Below are positions 30,150 through 38,232 of a DNA stretch of 64,000 bases, one piece after another; within the stretch, counting starts at the first letter, position 1; every line of letters begins with the position of its first letter. The DNA is from Candidatus Planktophila sp. (lineage in GTDB: Bacteria; Actinomycetota; Actinomycetes; Nanopelagicales; Nanopelagicaceae). The stretch is from positions 20,562 to 84,561 of the forward strand of contig JAHECV010000001.1 of NCBI GenBank assembly GCA_024641555.1. The letters are read 5' to 3'. Under the pieces are notes generated by a model, which did no database searches, had not been told where the DNA came from, and saw only the letters and a list, made by a program, of their open reading frames with translations. Made by a program: the position numbers and the translations under genes.

Positions 30150-31577
30150 ATGAAGAAGTTGCAGAATTTTGTTAATGGAAAGTTAGTTGATTCAACTTCC
30201 GGGCAAACAACTACGCTAATTAACCCTGCAACCGGGCAAGGATTCGCAACCGCCCCTAATTCCAATGCGGCAGATGTTGATAAGGCGATGACTGCGGCAG
30301 CTAACGCCTTCACCGAATGGCGTGATTCAACTCCATCTGAGCGCCAGCGCGCTCTACTTAAGATTGCAGATGCGATCGAATCTCGCGCGGATGAAATTAT
30401 CGCAATCGAGTCCGAGAATTGCGGAAAGCCAATAGGACTGACAACTTCAGAAGAAGTTCCACCAATGATTGATCAGATCCGTTTCTTCGCAGGCGCTGCC
30501 CGTAACCTAGAGGGCAAATCTGCTGGTGAATATATGAAGGGAATGACCTCTTTTATTCGTCGCGAACCGGTTGGAGTTTGTGGCCAAGTCACTCCATGGA
30601 ACTACCCAATGATGATGGCTGTCTGGAAATGGGCGCCAGCCATTGCCGCAGGAAATTCAGTTGTACTTAAGCCAAGCGATACAACTCCTGCATCAACTGT
30701 TTTTATGGCCGAGATCATGGGTGAGTTTTTACCCGATGGCGTAATCAACGTTATTTGCGGCGAGCGCGAAACCGGAAAAGCGGTTGTTGAACATGCAACA
30801 CCAGCCATGGTTTCAATTACGGGTTCTGTCCGCGCAGGTATGGAAGTTGCTGGCAGCGCTGCCAAGCAGTTAAAGCGCGTTCACCTTGAACTCGGTGGCA
30901 AGGCGCCAGTAGTTGTCTTTAACGATGCCGACCTTGAGGCAGCGGCTGCGGGAATAGCGATCGCAGGATTCTTTAACTCTGGCCAAGATTGCACCGCAGC
31001 AACTCGCGTTCTGGTGCAAGAAGGTGTTTACGAAGAGATGGTGAAACTTCTCGCCAACCAGGCCACGAATGAAATTGCAGTAGGTATGCCGAATGAGGAT
31101 GTAATAGTTGGACCAGTAAATAATGCGGCGCAATTTGAACGCGTAAAAGGATTCCTCGATCGAGTTCCATCACATGCACGAGTCGTTGCAGGCGGATCGG
31201 CGCTGGACCGCCCGGGCTTCTTTATCGCCCCAACAGTTATCGCAGATCTTCGCCAAGCAGACGAGCACATCCAATCTGAAATCTTCGGTCCAGTGATCAC
31301 AATTCAAAAATTTAAGGATGAGGCTGAAGCGATCGCGCTCTCAAATGGAGTCGAATACGGCTTGGCGTCATCGGTGTGGACCAAGGACCATGGAACCGCG
31401 ATGCGCATGGCCAAGGCCTTTGATTTTGGATGTGTTTGGATCAACACCCATATTCCGATCGTTGCTGAGATGCCACATGGCGGTTTCAAGCGATCTGGCT
31501 ATGGCAAGGATCTATCGAGCTACGGTTTTGAGGATTACACACGCATCAAGCACGTTATGACCAACCTGAACGGCTGA
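30150..31577 (+). CDS. Aldehyde dehydrogenase, probable gamma-aminobutyraldehyde dehydrogenase
   Basis: NAD(P)-dependent oxidation of an aldehyde, most likely 4-aminobutanal from putrescine, giving 4-aminobutyrate. The 475-residue protein has the catalytic Cys281 (NSGQDCTAATRV), general base Glu247 (HLELGGKAP) and the NAD-binding TPWNYPMMM and GS-V turn. N-terminal and active-site sequence resemble PatD/aminobutyraldehyde dehydrogenases more than betaine aldehyde forms, and the polyamine transporter and amine oxidoreductase nearby support this. The substrate is inferred. The stop is followed by the transporter promoter. Confidence 0.82.
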   Translation: MKKLQNFVNGKLVDSTSGQTTTLINPATGQGFATAPNSNAADVDKAMTAAANAFTEWRDSTPSERQRALLKIADAIESRADEIIAIESENCGKPIGLTTSEEVPPMIDQIRFFAGAARNLEGKSAGEYMKGMTSFIRREPVGVCGQVTPWNYPMMMAVWKWAPAIAAGNSVVLKPSDTTPASTVFMAEIMGEFLPDGVINVICGERETGKAVVEHATPAMVSITGSVRAGMEVAGSAAKQLKRVHLELGGKAPVVVFNDADLEAAAAGIAIAGFFNSGQDCTAATRVLVQEGVYEEMVKLLANQATNEIAVGMPNEDVIVGPVNNAAQFERVKGFLDRVPSHARVVAGGSALDRPGFFIAPTVIADLRQADEHIQSEIFGPVITIQKFKDEAEAIALSNGVEYGLASSVWTKDHGTAMRMAKAFDFGCVWINTHIPIVAEMPHGGFKRSGYGKDLSSYGFEDYTRIKHVMTNLNG

Positions 31578-31616
31578 GATTTTAGATAAATTTCTGCTAA
31601 ATCAGCGCGAAATAGT

Positions 31617-31646
31617 TTGGCGTGCAGGGCCGATGGGTTACATAAT
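31617..31646 (+). promoter_or_regulatory. Promoter of potD-potA-potB-potC
   Basis: TTGGCG (31617-31622), 18 bp, CATAAT (31641-31646). Transcription should start near 31653, giving a leader of about 43 nt before the potD ATG. Confidence 0.65.
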
Positions 31647-31657
31647 GAGCCCTGCAC
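31622..31657 (+). promoter_or_regulatory. Candidate operator: 9-bp inverted repeat around the pot promoter
   Basis: GTGCAGGGC (31622-31630) and GCCCTGCAC (31649-31657) are perfect inverted repeats 18 bp apart. The left arm begins at the last base of the -35 and the right arm covers the predicted transcription start, with the -10 between them. A dimeric repressor bound here would block RNA polymerase. Only part of it would be transcribed, so an RNA hairpin is unlikely. No regulator gene is adjacent. Confidence 0.55.
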
Positions 31658-31695
31658 AACCGTCCCTTGTTCCGGCACAAAAGGAGCCCATCCAC

Positions 31696-32874
31696 ATGGC
31701 TAAAAAGTCACCCCTATCTCCAGAAGCACGTTCAATAATTAATGCACGTGTTTCACGACGTGCAGTTCTCGCGGGTATCGGTGGCGTTGGCGCTGCTGGT
31801 GCGCTCGCCGCGTGCGGTAGTTCTGGCGGAAATTCAGCAGCGTCAAGTGATGCAATCCGTTGGGGTAACTGGCCACTCTATTTAGATTATGACGAAGCGG
31901 CTAAAACTTATCCTTCACTTGATCAATTCACCGAGTCAACAAAGATTGACGTCAAGTATTTTGAAGATTACAACGATAACGATGAATTCTTCGGCAAGGT
32001 GCAAGCTCAACTTAAGCTAAAAGAAGATATTGGCTATGACCTTGTCTGCCCAACAGACTGGATGGCAGCGCGCTGGATTCGCCTTGGTTACGCACAAAAA
32101 TTTGATGCGGCCAATATTCCGAATAAAACAAATATTCTCGAAACTTTGGCGTCACCTTCTTATGATCCAAATCGTGAATCCACTCTCACTTGGCAAGGCA
32201 TCATGGGTGGTTTCGGTTGGAATACCGAGAAGAACCCTAAGGGAGTGCGTACGCTCGATGATCTATTCGCACCTCAGAACAAGGGAAAGATTGTTGTTCT
32301 CTCTGAAATGCGCGACACCATTGGAATTATTCTTCGTTCACAAGGTGTAGATCTTGCTACAGTCACTGAAGATCAATTTATGAACGCCGTTGACTTTATG
32401 GCTAAGAAGATCGCTGATGGTTGGATTCGTGGCGTTAAGGGCAATGAATACGCCGAAGATCTCACATCAGGTGATGCAACCGCCGTCATTGGTTGGTCTG
32501 GCGACATGTTCATTCTGGCAACAGAAAATGAAGGAAAGTTTGACTTCGCAATCCCTGAATCCGGCGGAACCATTTCGGGCGATAACATGATGATTCCATC
32601 AACAGTTACCGCTGAAAAGAAGGCGCAAGTTGAGAAGTTAATTAACTGGTACTACGACCCTGCGATTGCTGCCGAAGTTGCCGCCTACGTTAACTATGTG
32701 ACTCCGGTTAAGGGCGCACAGGCTGAGATGGAAAAGATCGATCCTGAACTAGCCAAGAGCGAATACATTTTCCCAAGCGAAAAGACTATGAAGAACCTCA
32801 GCGTCTTCCGGTCACTTACGCCCGCTGAAGAAACTACTTGGTCAGAAGCCTTCCAGAAGGCTGCCGGCAACTAA
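31696..32874 (+). CDS. potD: Polyamine ABC transporter substrate-binding lipoprotein
   Basis: Extracytoplasmic binding protein for spermidine/putrescine. The 392 residues start with a signal of combined twin-arginine and lipoprotein type: SRRAVLAGIGG (Arg21-Arg22), lipobox LAAC with Cys40. The mature part has the PotD/PotF fold (IRWGNWPLYLDYDEAAKTYPS, VIGWSGDMFI). The ATG at 31696 follows AAAGGAG; an upstream ATG at 31633 lies before the predicted transcription start and is rejected. Single-base resolution of the substrate (putrescine or spermidine) is not possible from sequence. Confidence 0.9.
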   Translation: MAKKSPLSPEARSIINARVSRRAVLAGIGGVGAAGALAACGSSGGNSAASSDAIRWGNWPLYLDYDEAAKTYPSLDQFTESTKIDVKYFEDYNDNDEFFGKVQAQLKLKEDIGYDLVCPTDWMAARWIRLGYAQKFDAANIPNKTNILETLASPSYDPNRESTLTWQGIMGGFGWNTEKNPKGVRTLDDLFAPQNKGKIVVLSEMRDTIGIILRSQGVDLATVTEDQFMNAVDFMAKKIADGWIRGVKGNEYAEDLTSGDATAVIGWSGDMFILATENEGKFDFAIPESGGTISGDNMMIPSTVTAEKKAQVEKLINWYYDPAIAAEVAAYVNYVTPVKGAQAEMEKIDPELAKSEYIFPSEKTMKNLSVFRSLTPAEETTWSEAFQKAAGN

Positions 32875-34023
32875 GTGTCATTTGACGCCTCTTCTGCACG
32901 CGGGGATTTAATACTTACACGAATCACCAAAGAGTACGGTGACTTCAAAGCAGTTGATGATCTATCGCTAACCATTCCTAAAGGTTCATTCTTCGCACTC
33001 CTTGGACCATCTGGTTGTGGAAAGACAACGACGCTACGCATGATTGCTGGACTTGAAGAACCAACGGTCGGCAGCATTCATCTAGGCGAGACTGATATAA
33101 CAACAACGAAGCCTTACCAACGTCCGATCAACACGGTTTTTCAAAACTATGCGCTCTTTCCGCACTTAACAATCTTTGAAAATATCGCATTCGGTCTTCG
33201 CCGTCGCGGAATCAAAGATGTAGATGCAGAAGTAAATAAGGTTCTCAACTTAGTTGAACTCCCACATCTGGCAGGTCGTAAACCAACACAACTTTCTGGT
33301 GGTCAGCAGCAGCGCATCGCTTTAGCTCGCGCGATAGTCAATAAGCCAGCTCTTCTTCTTCTTGATGAACCGCTGGGCGCGTTGGATCTTAAGTTACGTC
33401 GTCAGATGCAGATCGAACTCAAATGGATTCAAAAAGAAGTCGGACTTACCTTCGTACACGTGACGCACGATCAAGAAGAAGCAATGACTATGGCCGACAC
33501 AATTGCGGTTATGAATGAAGGTCAGATTGAACAAATGGGATCTCCTGCAGACCTATATGACAACCCTGAGACGGCATTTGTTGCCAACTTCCTCGGTCAA
33601 TCCAACCTAATCAAAGGCACAATAACCGGTAACGATGGCGACTCTCTTGTCGTGGATCTTTACGGGCAAAAGATTTCAGTTCCAAAGAACCGTTCGCATG
33701 CAGTAGATAACTCGATGTATGCCGGTATCCGCCCTGAAAAATTCCGCATCTCTCTGCTCAACACCCCAGTATCCGGCAACGTACTTTCCGGTGGAAGAAT
33801 CGAAGATGTTTCCTACATCGGCGTATCAACCCAGTACCAAGTTGAAATGCCTTGGGGGCAAGAGCTTATGGTCTTCGAACAAAATGATGACGGAGTTGCA
33901 CCATTTAATAAGGGCGACGCCGTAAACATTTCCTGGGCTCCTGTGTTCACCTTCGCGTTACGCGGCGATGAAGATGTGACTGCCGGATCTGAAGTTACGC
34001 CAGAAGATCTAGACGAAGAGTAA
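32875..34023 (+). CDS. potA: Polyamine ABC transporter ATP-binding protein
   Basis: ATPase of the importer, 382 residues. Walker A GPSGCGKT (44-51), Q-loop VFQNYALFPH, signature LSGGQQQR, Walker B LLLLDEPLGALD and the His switch HVTHDQEEA are all present. A C-terminal TOBE domain (about 285-365) follows, as in PotA. GTG start directly after the potD stop with no gap. Confidence 0.93.
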   Translation: MSFDASSARGDLILTRITKEYGDFKAVDDLSLTIPKGSFFALLGPSGCGKTTTLRMIAGLEEPTVGSIHLGETDITTTKPYQRPINTVFQNYALFPHLTIFENIAFGLRRRGIKDVDAEVNKVLNLVELPHLAGRKPTQLSGGQQQRIALARAIVNKPALLLLDEPLGALDLKLRRQMQIELKWIQKEVGLTFVHVTHDQEEAMTMADTIAVMNEGQIEQMGSPADLYDNPETAFVANFLGQSNLIKGTITGNDGDSLVVDLYGQKISVPKNRSHAVDNSMYAGIRPEKFRISLLNTPVSGNVLSGGRIEDVSYIGVSTQYQVEMPWGQELMVFEQNDDGVAPFNKGDAVNISWAPVFTFALRGDEDVTAGSEVTPEDLDEE

Positions 34024-34035
34024 GTCGCAATTTCG

Positions 34036-34884
34036 ATGGGAAAGATTCGCACCCCGTACCTACTGCTTCTTCCAGGCTTTGGGTTCCTCTTTACCTTCTT
34101 TATTTTGCCGATCGTAAATTTGGCGCAAACTTCAACTCAGACTCCAGTTGGCGGGGGAGATACCGGTCAATACGAGCAGACTTTCCGTTTTCAAAATTAT
34201 GTAGATGCATTTCTTGAGAATAAAGAGCAATTTGGGCGATCATTTCTTTACGCAGTTATCGCAACGCTTTTGGCGCTAGCAATTTCTTATCCACTGGCAT
34301 ATGCAATTGCCTTTAAATCTGGAAAATATAAAAACTTCTTCCTGGTGCTAGTTGTTGCCCCATTCTTTACCTCATTTTTGCTACGCACCGTGGCCTGGAA
34401 ACAAATCCTTGGCGAAGAAGGCTTCGTTGTTCCAACTTTGCGCAGCATCGGAGTCATCAGCCATAGCACGACGCTAACTTCAACTGCTTTTGCCGTCGTA
34501 ATGGGTATGACTTACAACTTCTTACCATTTATGACTTTGCCGCTATACGCATCAATCGACCGTATTGATCCACGTACTCTTGAGGCATCCGGTGATCTCT
34601 ACGCAAATGGCTTCACCACTTTTCGAAAAGTGACTCTCCCTTTATCAATGCCGGGAGTTGTGGCCGGCACTTTACTCACCTTTATTCCTGCAGCGGGAGA
34701 TTATGTAAATGCAGCGATCTTGGGAAGCCCAAATACCAAGATGATCGGTAACGTAATCGAATCTCGTTACTTCAAAATTGTTGATTACCCAACTGCGGCA
34801 GCTCTCTCATTTACCTTGATGGCTGCAATCTTAATTTTGGTGACTATCTACATTCGTAAAGCCGGAACGGAGGAGCTGGTATGA
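34036..34884 (+). CDS. potB: Polyamine ABC transporter permease, PotB type
   Basis: A 282-residue inner-membrane permease with six predicted spans. The EAA loop that docks on PotA is visible as EASGDLYANGFTTFRKVTLPLSMPG-like sequence (LEASGDLYANGFTTFRKV, then PLSMPG). An N-terminal helix and periplasmic loop precede it. Starts 12 bp after potA and overlaps potC by 4 bp. Confidence 0.9.
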   Translation: MGKIRTPYLLLLPGFGFLFTFFILPIVNLAQTSTQTPVGGGDTGQYEQTFRFQNYVDAFLENKEQFGRSFLYAVIATLLALAISYPLAYAIAFKSGKYKNFFLVLVVAPFFTSFLLRTVAWKQILGEEGFVVPTLRSIGVISHSTTLTSTAFAVVMGMTYNFLPFMTLPLYASIDRIDPRTLEASGDLYANGFTTFRKVTLPLSMPGVVAGTLLTFIPAAGDYVNAAILGSPNTKMIGNVIESRYFKIVDYPTAAALSFTLMAAILILVTIYIRKAGTEELV

Positions 34885-35717
34885 GCAAGAAGATTGCAGA
34901 CGCGACCGCTCCACGCATATCTCCCGTCGTAAGGTTCCAACGTTGGTTCGGAAGAAATCTGATCCGCGTTTACATGTTTTTCGCATTTACTTATCTCTTC
35001 ATTCCAGTCGCCTACACATTCGTTTTCTCCTTTAATGATTCAGGAAAGAGCAATCTGGTCTGGAAAGGATTCACTTTAAACAACTGGAAAAACCCTTGCG
35101 GTGCGCCAGAAGTCTGTAACGCTCTGGGAAATTCTATAAAGATTGGTTTTCTCGCAACGCTCTTCGCAACAATCCTAGGAACAATGATCGCCTTCGCAAT
35201 TGGGCGCCATAACTTTAAAGGTCGCTCTACTTCAAACCTTTTGATCTTTCTGCCAATGGCTACCCCTGAAATTGTGCTCGGCGCCTCGTTGTTATCGCTG
35301 TTCCTAGTCTTCAAAATAAATCCTGGATTTTGGCCTACGGTGATCGCGCACGTGATGTTCTGTATCTCGTTTGTGGTCGTGACCGTTAAAGCTCGTATCG
35401 CAAGCCTTGATCCACGTCTTGAACAAGCGGCGATGGATTTATACGCTAATGAATTTCAAACTTTCCGACGCGTGACCTTGCCTCTTGTCGCGCCCGGAAT
35501 CGCAGGTGCGGCTTTGTTGGCATTTAGCCTCTCATTTGATGATTTCATCATTACAAACTTTAATTCTGGAACGGTAATCACCTTTCCAAAATTTGTGTAT
35601 ACCGCTGCAGCTCGCGGAATCCCAGCACAGGCAAATGTGATTGGTTCCGGAATGTTTTTCTTGGCTCTTGCAATAGTCATCGCGGGGCAGATCCTAAATC
35701 GCCGTAAAGCGCGCTAA
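34881..35717 (+). CDS. potC: Polyamine ABC transporter permease, PotC type
   Basis: Second permease subunit, 278 residues and six spans, with its own EAA-type loop (EQAAMDLYANEFQTFRRV then PLVAPG) and the C-terminal DDFIITNFNSG segment common in PotC. Its ATG overlaps the potB stop (ATGA). Together with potD, potA and potB it makes a complete importer. Confidence 0.9.
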   Translation: MSKKIADATAPRISPVVRFQRWFGRNLIRVYMFFAFTYLFIPVAYTFVFSFNDSGKSNLVWKGFTLNNWKNPCGAPEVCNALGNSIKIGFLATLFATILGTMIAFAIGRHNFKGRSTSNLLIFLPMATPEIVLGASLLSLFLVFKINPGFWPTVIAHVMFCISFVVVTVKARIASLDPRLEQAAMDLYANEFQTFRRVTLPLVAPGIAGAALLAFSLSFDDFIITNFNSGTVITFPKFVYTAAARGIPAQANVIGSGMFFLALAIVIAGQILNRRKAR

Positions 35718-35728
35718 TATACTTACCA

Positions 35729-35774
35729 ACTACTAGTAGTAATTGCAGAGGTGATTTCCGGGCATAGCCGGAAA
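35729..35774 (+). repeat. Palindrome and hairpin between potC and the FAD oxidoreductase
   Basis: ACTACTAGTAGT (35729-35740) is a perfect 12-bp palindrome; a TATACT hexamer (35718-35723) lies just before it. A second inverted repeat TTTCCGG (35755-35761) with CCGGAAA (35768-35774) ends 8 nt before the next start codon. Neither has a T-run. Possible promoter/operator, processing site or translation control; undecided. Confidence 0.35.
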
Positions 35775-35781
35775 AAAGGTG

Positions 35782-37194
35782 ATGGCCACTACCGACCCAT
35801 CGATTCTGAAACATTTGGCGCATATGCAGCCCCAGCTTTACTGGCTCGATGAAGATCCACTTGAACCACTTCCGCACCCAACGTTAGTTGGTGATGTCAC
35901 ATCAGAGCTTTGCATTGTTGGCGCTGGCTACACCGGCCTATGGACCGCACTTTTAGCTAAGGAGGCCAACCCGGATCGCGAAGTTGTTGTTGTTGAACAG
36001 CGCGAAACCGGCGCTGGCGCATCTGGGCGTAACGGAGGTTTTTGCAGTTACTCACTCACCCATGGATTTATTAATGGTTACGGAAGATTTAAAGATGAGA
36101 TGGCCGTCATTGAAAGATTGGGTCGTGAGAATCTGGATGCGATTGAAGCGACGATTGCTAAGTACGGAATTGAATGCGACTTCGAATGGAACGGCGAACT
36201 ACGTGTTGCCGTAGAAGATTGGCAGATGAAAGGCCTGAAAGAGGAGGCCGATCTGCGCAACTCATTTGGAGACAACGTCGAACTCCTTAGCCAAGAGCAA
36301 GTTCAAGCACGTATCAAATCTCCGATTTATAAAGGCGCTCTCTGGGATCCAGATGGAACAGCTCTCGTTGATCCAGCTCGATTGGTTTGGGGGTTAGAAC
36401 GAGCCTGCATAAAGCTCGGCGTTAAAATTTATGAAAATTCGCATGTAGACCGATTAGAGCGCACTAAAAATGGCATGATTGTTCACACGCCATATGGAAG
36501 CGTGTATGCCAATAAAGTTGCGCTAGCGACCAACGTTTTCAAATCTTTAATAAAACGCGCACATAAATATGTCGTTCCAGTTTACGACTTTCAACTAGTT
36601 ACCGAACCTTTGACAACCGAGCAGCTCGAATCAATTGGCTGGAACGACCGTGAAGGTTTATCCGATGCAGGTAATCAATTCCATTATTACCGCATGACTA
36701 AAGATAATGAAATTCTCTGGGGTGGATACGATGCCATCTATAACTTCCGCGGAAAAGTTCGACAGGAGTACGAATCAGATGCACAAACCTACGCGCATTT
36801 AGCGGAAGCTTTTCTCGAAACCTTCCCGCAATTGCGCGGAATTAAATTTACTCACGGATGGGGTGGGGCAATTGATACTTGCTCTCGCTTCTCTCCCTTC
36901 TGGGGAATGGCCCATCGCGGTCGAGTTGCATACGTAATGGGGTACACCGGACTAGGGGTGGGTTCAACGCGATTCGGTGCTCAAGTTATGTTAGATCTTT
37001 TGGATGGTTTAGATAACGAAAGAACAAAATTGAAGATGGTGCGCAAGAAACCGATGCCATTCCCACCAGAACCATTTAGATTCATATTTATCCGACTTAC
37101 TCAATGGTCAATCAATAAGGCAGATCAGAACGGTGGAAAGCGCAATCTGTGGCTCAAATTCCTGGATTCACTTGGCTTAGGTTTCGATTCTTAA
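35782..37194 (+). CDS. FAD-dependent amine oxidoreductase (DAO family), PuuB/OrdL-like
   Basis: A 470-residue flavoprotein of the DadA/GlpD superfamily. The FAD dinucleotide motif is CIVGAGYTGLWTALLAKE (near residue 38) followed by VVVVEQRETGAGASGRNGGF, and the C-terminal FAD motif by YVMGYTGLGVG. Closest recognised types are gamma-glutamylputrescine oxidase (PuuB) and related amine oxidases, which fits the polyamine context, but no glutamylputrescine synthetase is in the window, so it may act on free putrescine or another amine. ATG 35782 or GTG 35779 could be the start; the AAAAGG site is unusually close to both, and ATG 35824 is also possible. Confidence 0.78.
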   Translation: MATTDPSILKHLAHMQPQLYWLDEDPLEPLPHPTLVGDVTSELCIVGAGYTGLWTALLAKEANPDREVVVVEQRETGAGASGRNGGFCSYSLTHGFINGYGRFKDEMAVIERLGRENLDAIEATIAKYGIECDFEWNGELRVAVEDWQMKGLKEEADLRNSFGDNVELLSQEQVQARIKSPIYKGALWDPDGTALVDPARLVWGLERACIKLGVKIYENSHVDRLERTKNGMIVHTPYGSVYANKVALATNVFKSLIKRAHKYVVPVYDFQLVTEPLTTEQLESIGWNDREGLSDAGNQFHYYRMTKDNEILWGGYDAIYNFRGKVRQEYESDAQTYAHLAEAFLETFPQLRGIKFTHGWGGAIDTCSRFSPFWGMAHRGRVAYVMGYTGLGVGSTRFGAQVMLDLLDGLDNERTKLKMVRKKPMPFPPEPFRFIFIRLTQWSINKADQNGGKRNLWLKFLDSLGLGFDS

Positions 37195-37211
37195 AGATTT
37201 AGAACTATCCT
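37182..37211 (+). promoter_or_regulatory. Promoter of the agmatinase gene, leaderless
   Basis: TTTCGA (37182-37187), 18 bp, TATCCT (37206-37211), then 6 nt to the ATG. No Shine-Dalgarno sequence. Confidence 0.5.
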
Positions 37212-37217
37212 TACGAA

Positions 37218-38216
37218 ATGGCTAACCACGGCAATATGTACGGACCTAGTTTTACATTTCTAGGAATCCCGCAATGTGATCTAGACGATCCTAAGAGCTA
37301 TGCCGATGCCGATGTAATCATCCTTGGCGCACCTATTGATTCAGGAACATCCCATCGTTCTGGTGCAAAGTTTGGACCACAGGCGATACGTGGTGGTGAC
37401 TACCTGCCACACGATGCAGAACGCCCACACCTGGCGCTTCGAGTTGATGCACTTAAGGCGCTTAAAGTTTATGACGCCGGTGATTTGCTGATGCCACCTG
37501 GCGATTTGATTTCATCACTTAAAGTTCTGGAAGAAGCAACTGAAAAAATTTCTCGCGCCGGCAAAATCCCCGTAATTCTCGGGGGAGATCACTCAATCGC
37601 ATCAGCAGATGTGGCAGGAATTGCAAAGCATCGCGGACTCGGCAAGATATCGATGATTCATTTTGATGCGCACGCCGACACCGGTGAGGATCAATTTGGT
37701 GCGTTGATCGGCCACGGAACTCCCATGCGTCGTCTCATCGAATCTGGACATGTGCGGGGTGATCGTTTCTTGCAACTTGGGCTTCGCGGATATTGGCCAG
37801 ATGACAAGACTTTAAACTGGATGCGCGATCAAGGTATGCGCTCTTACGAAATGACTGAGATCCATCATCGCGGACTAAACACAGTTCTCGATGAATCTTT
37901 CGCAACCCTTACCGATGATTGCGACGGCGTTTTTCTATCTGTTGATATCGATGTAGTAGATCCCGGAATGGCGCCTGGCACAGGTACGCCTGAACCTGGT
38001 GGAATGACTTCGCGCGAGCTACTCGAAGCGGTGCGACGAATCTGTCTCGAACTTCCAGTCGTAGGTATAGATGTCGTCGAAGTAGCCCCACCATTTGATA
38101 GCGCGGATATCACGGCAATTCTGGCAAACCGCGTTGTCCTCGAAGCGCTATCCGCAATTGCTAAGCGCCGTAACGGCACGCCATATTCTCCTACCCAAAA
38201 TCTTTTGGATAGATAG
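37218..38216 (+). CDS. speB: Agmatinase-family ureohydrolase
   Basis: Mn-dependent hydrolase of the arginase/agmatinase family; agmatinase gives putrescine plus urea. The 332 residues hold all three metal motifs: ILGGDHSIAS, MIHFDAHADTGED and LSVDIDVVDPGMAPGTGTPEPGG. A guanidinobutyrase or related guanidino-acid hydrolase is an equal alternative, as these are hard to separate by motif. Position at the end of the polyamine block argues for a role feeding that pathway. It has its own probable leaderless promoter. Confidence 0.82.
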   Translation: MANHGNMYGPSFTFLGIPQCDLDDPKSYADADVIILGAPIDSGTSHRSGAKFGPQAIRGGDYLPHDAERPHLALRVDALKALKVYDAGDLLMPPGDLISSLKVLEEATEKISRAGKIPVILGGDHSIASADVAGIAKHRGLGKISMIHFDAHADTGEDQFGALIGHGTPMRRLIESGHVRGDRFLQLGLRGYWPDDKTLNWMRDQGMRSYEMTEIHHRGLNTVLDESFATLTDDCDGVFLSVDIDVVDPGMAPGTGTPEPGGMTSRELLEAVRRICLELPVVGIDVVEVAPPFDSADITAILANRVVLEALSAIAKRRNGTPYSPTQNLLDR

Positions 38217-38232
38217 TTAGTTGGTATCAGCG

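Noticed and set aside
31633..31695. Longer potD starting at ATG 31633
   Set aside because: It lies upstream of the predicted transcription start and inside the promoter/operator; the ATG at 31696 has a strong AAAGGAG.
35755..35779. Intrinsic terminator after potC
   Set aside because: The TTTCCGG/CCGGAAA hairpin is followed by A-rich sequence on the coding strand, not T.
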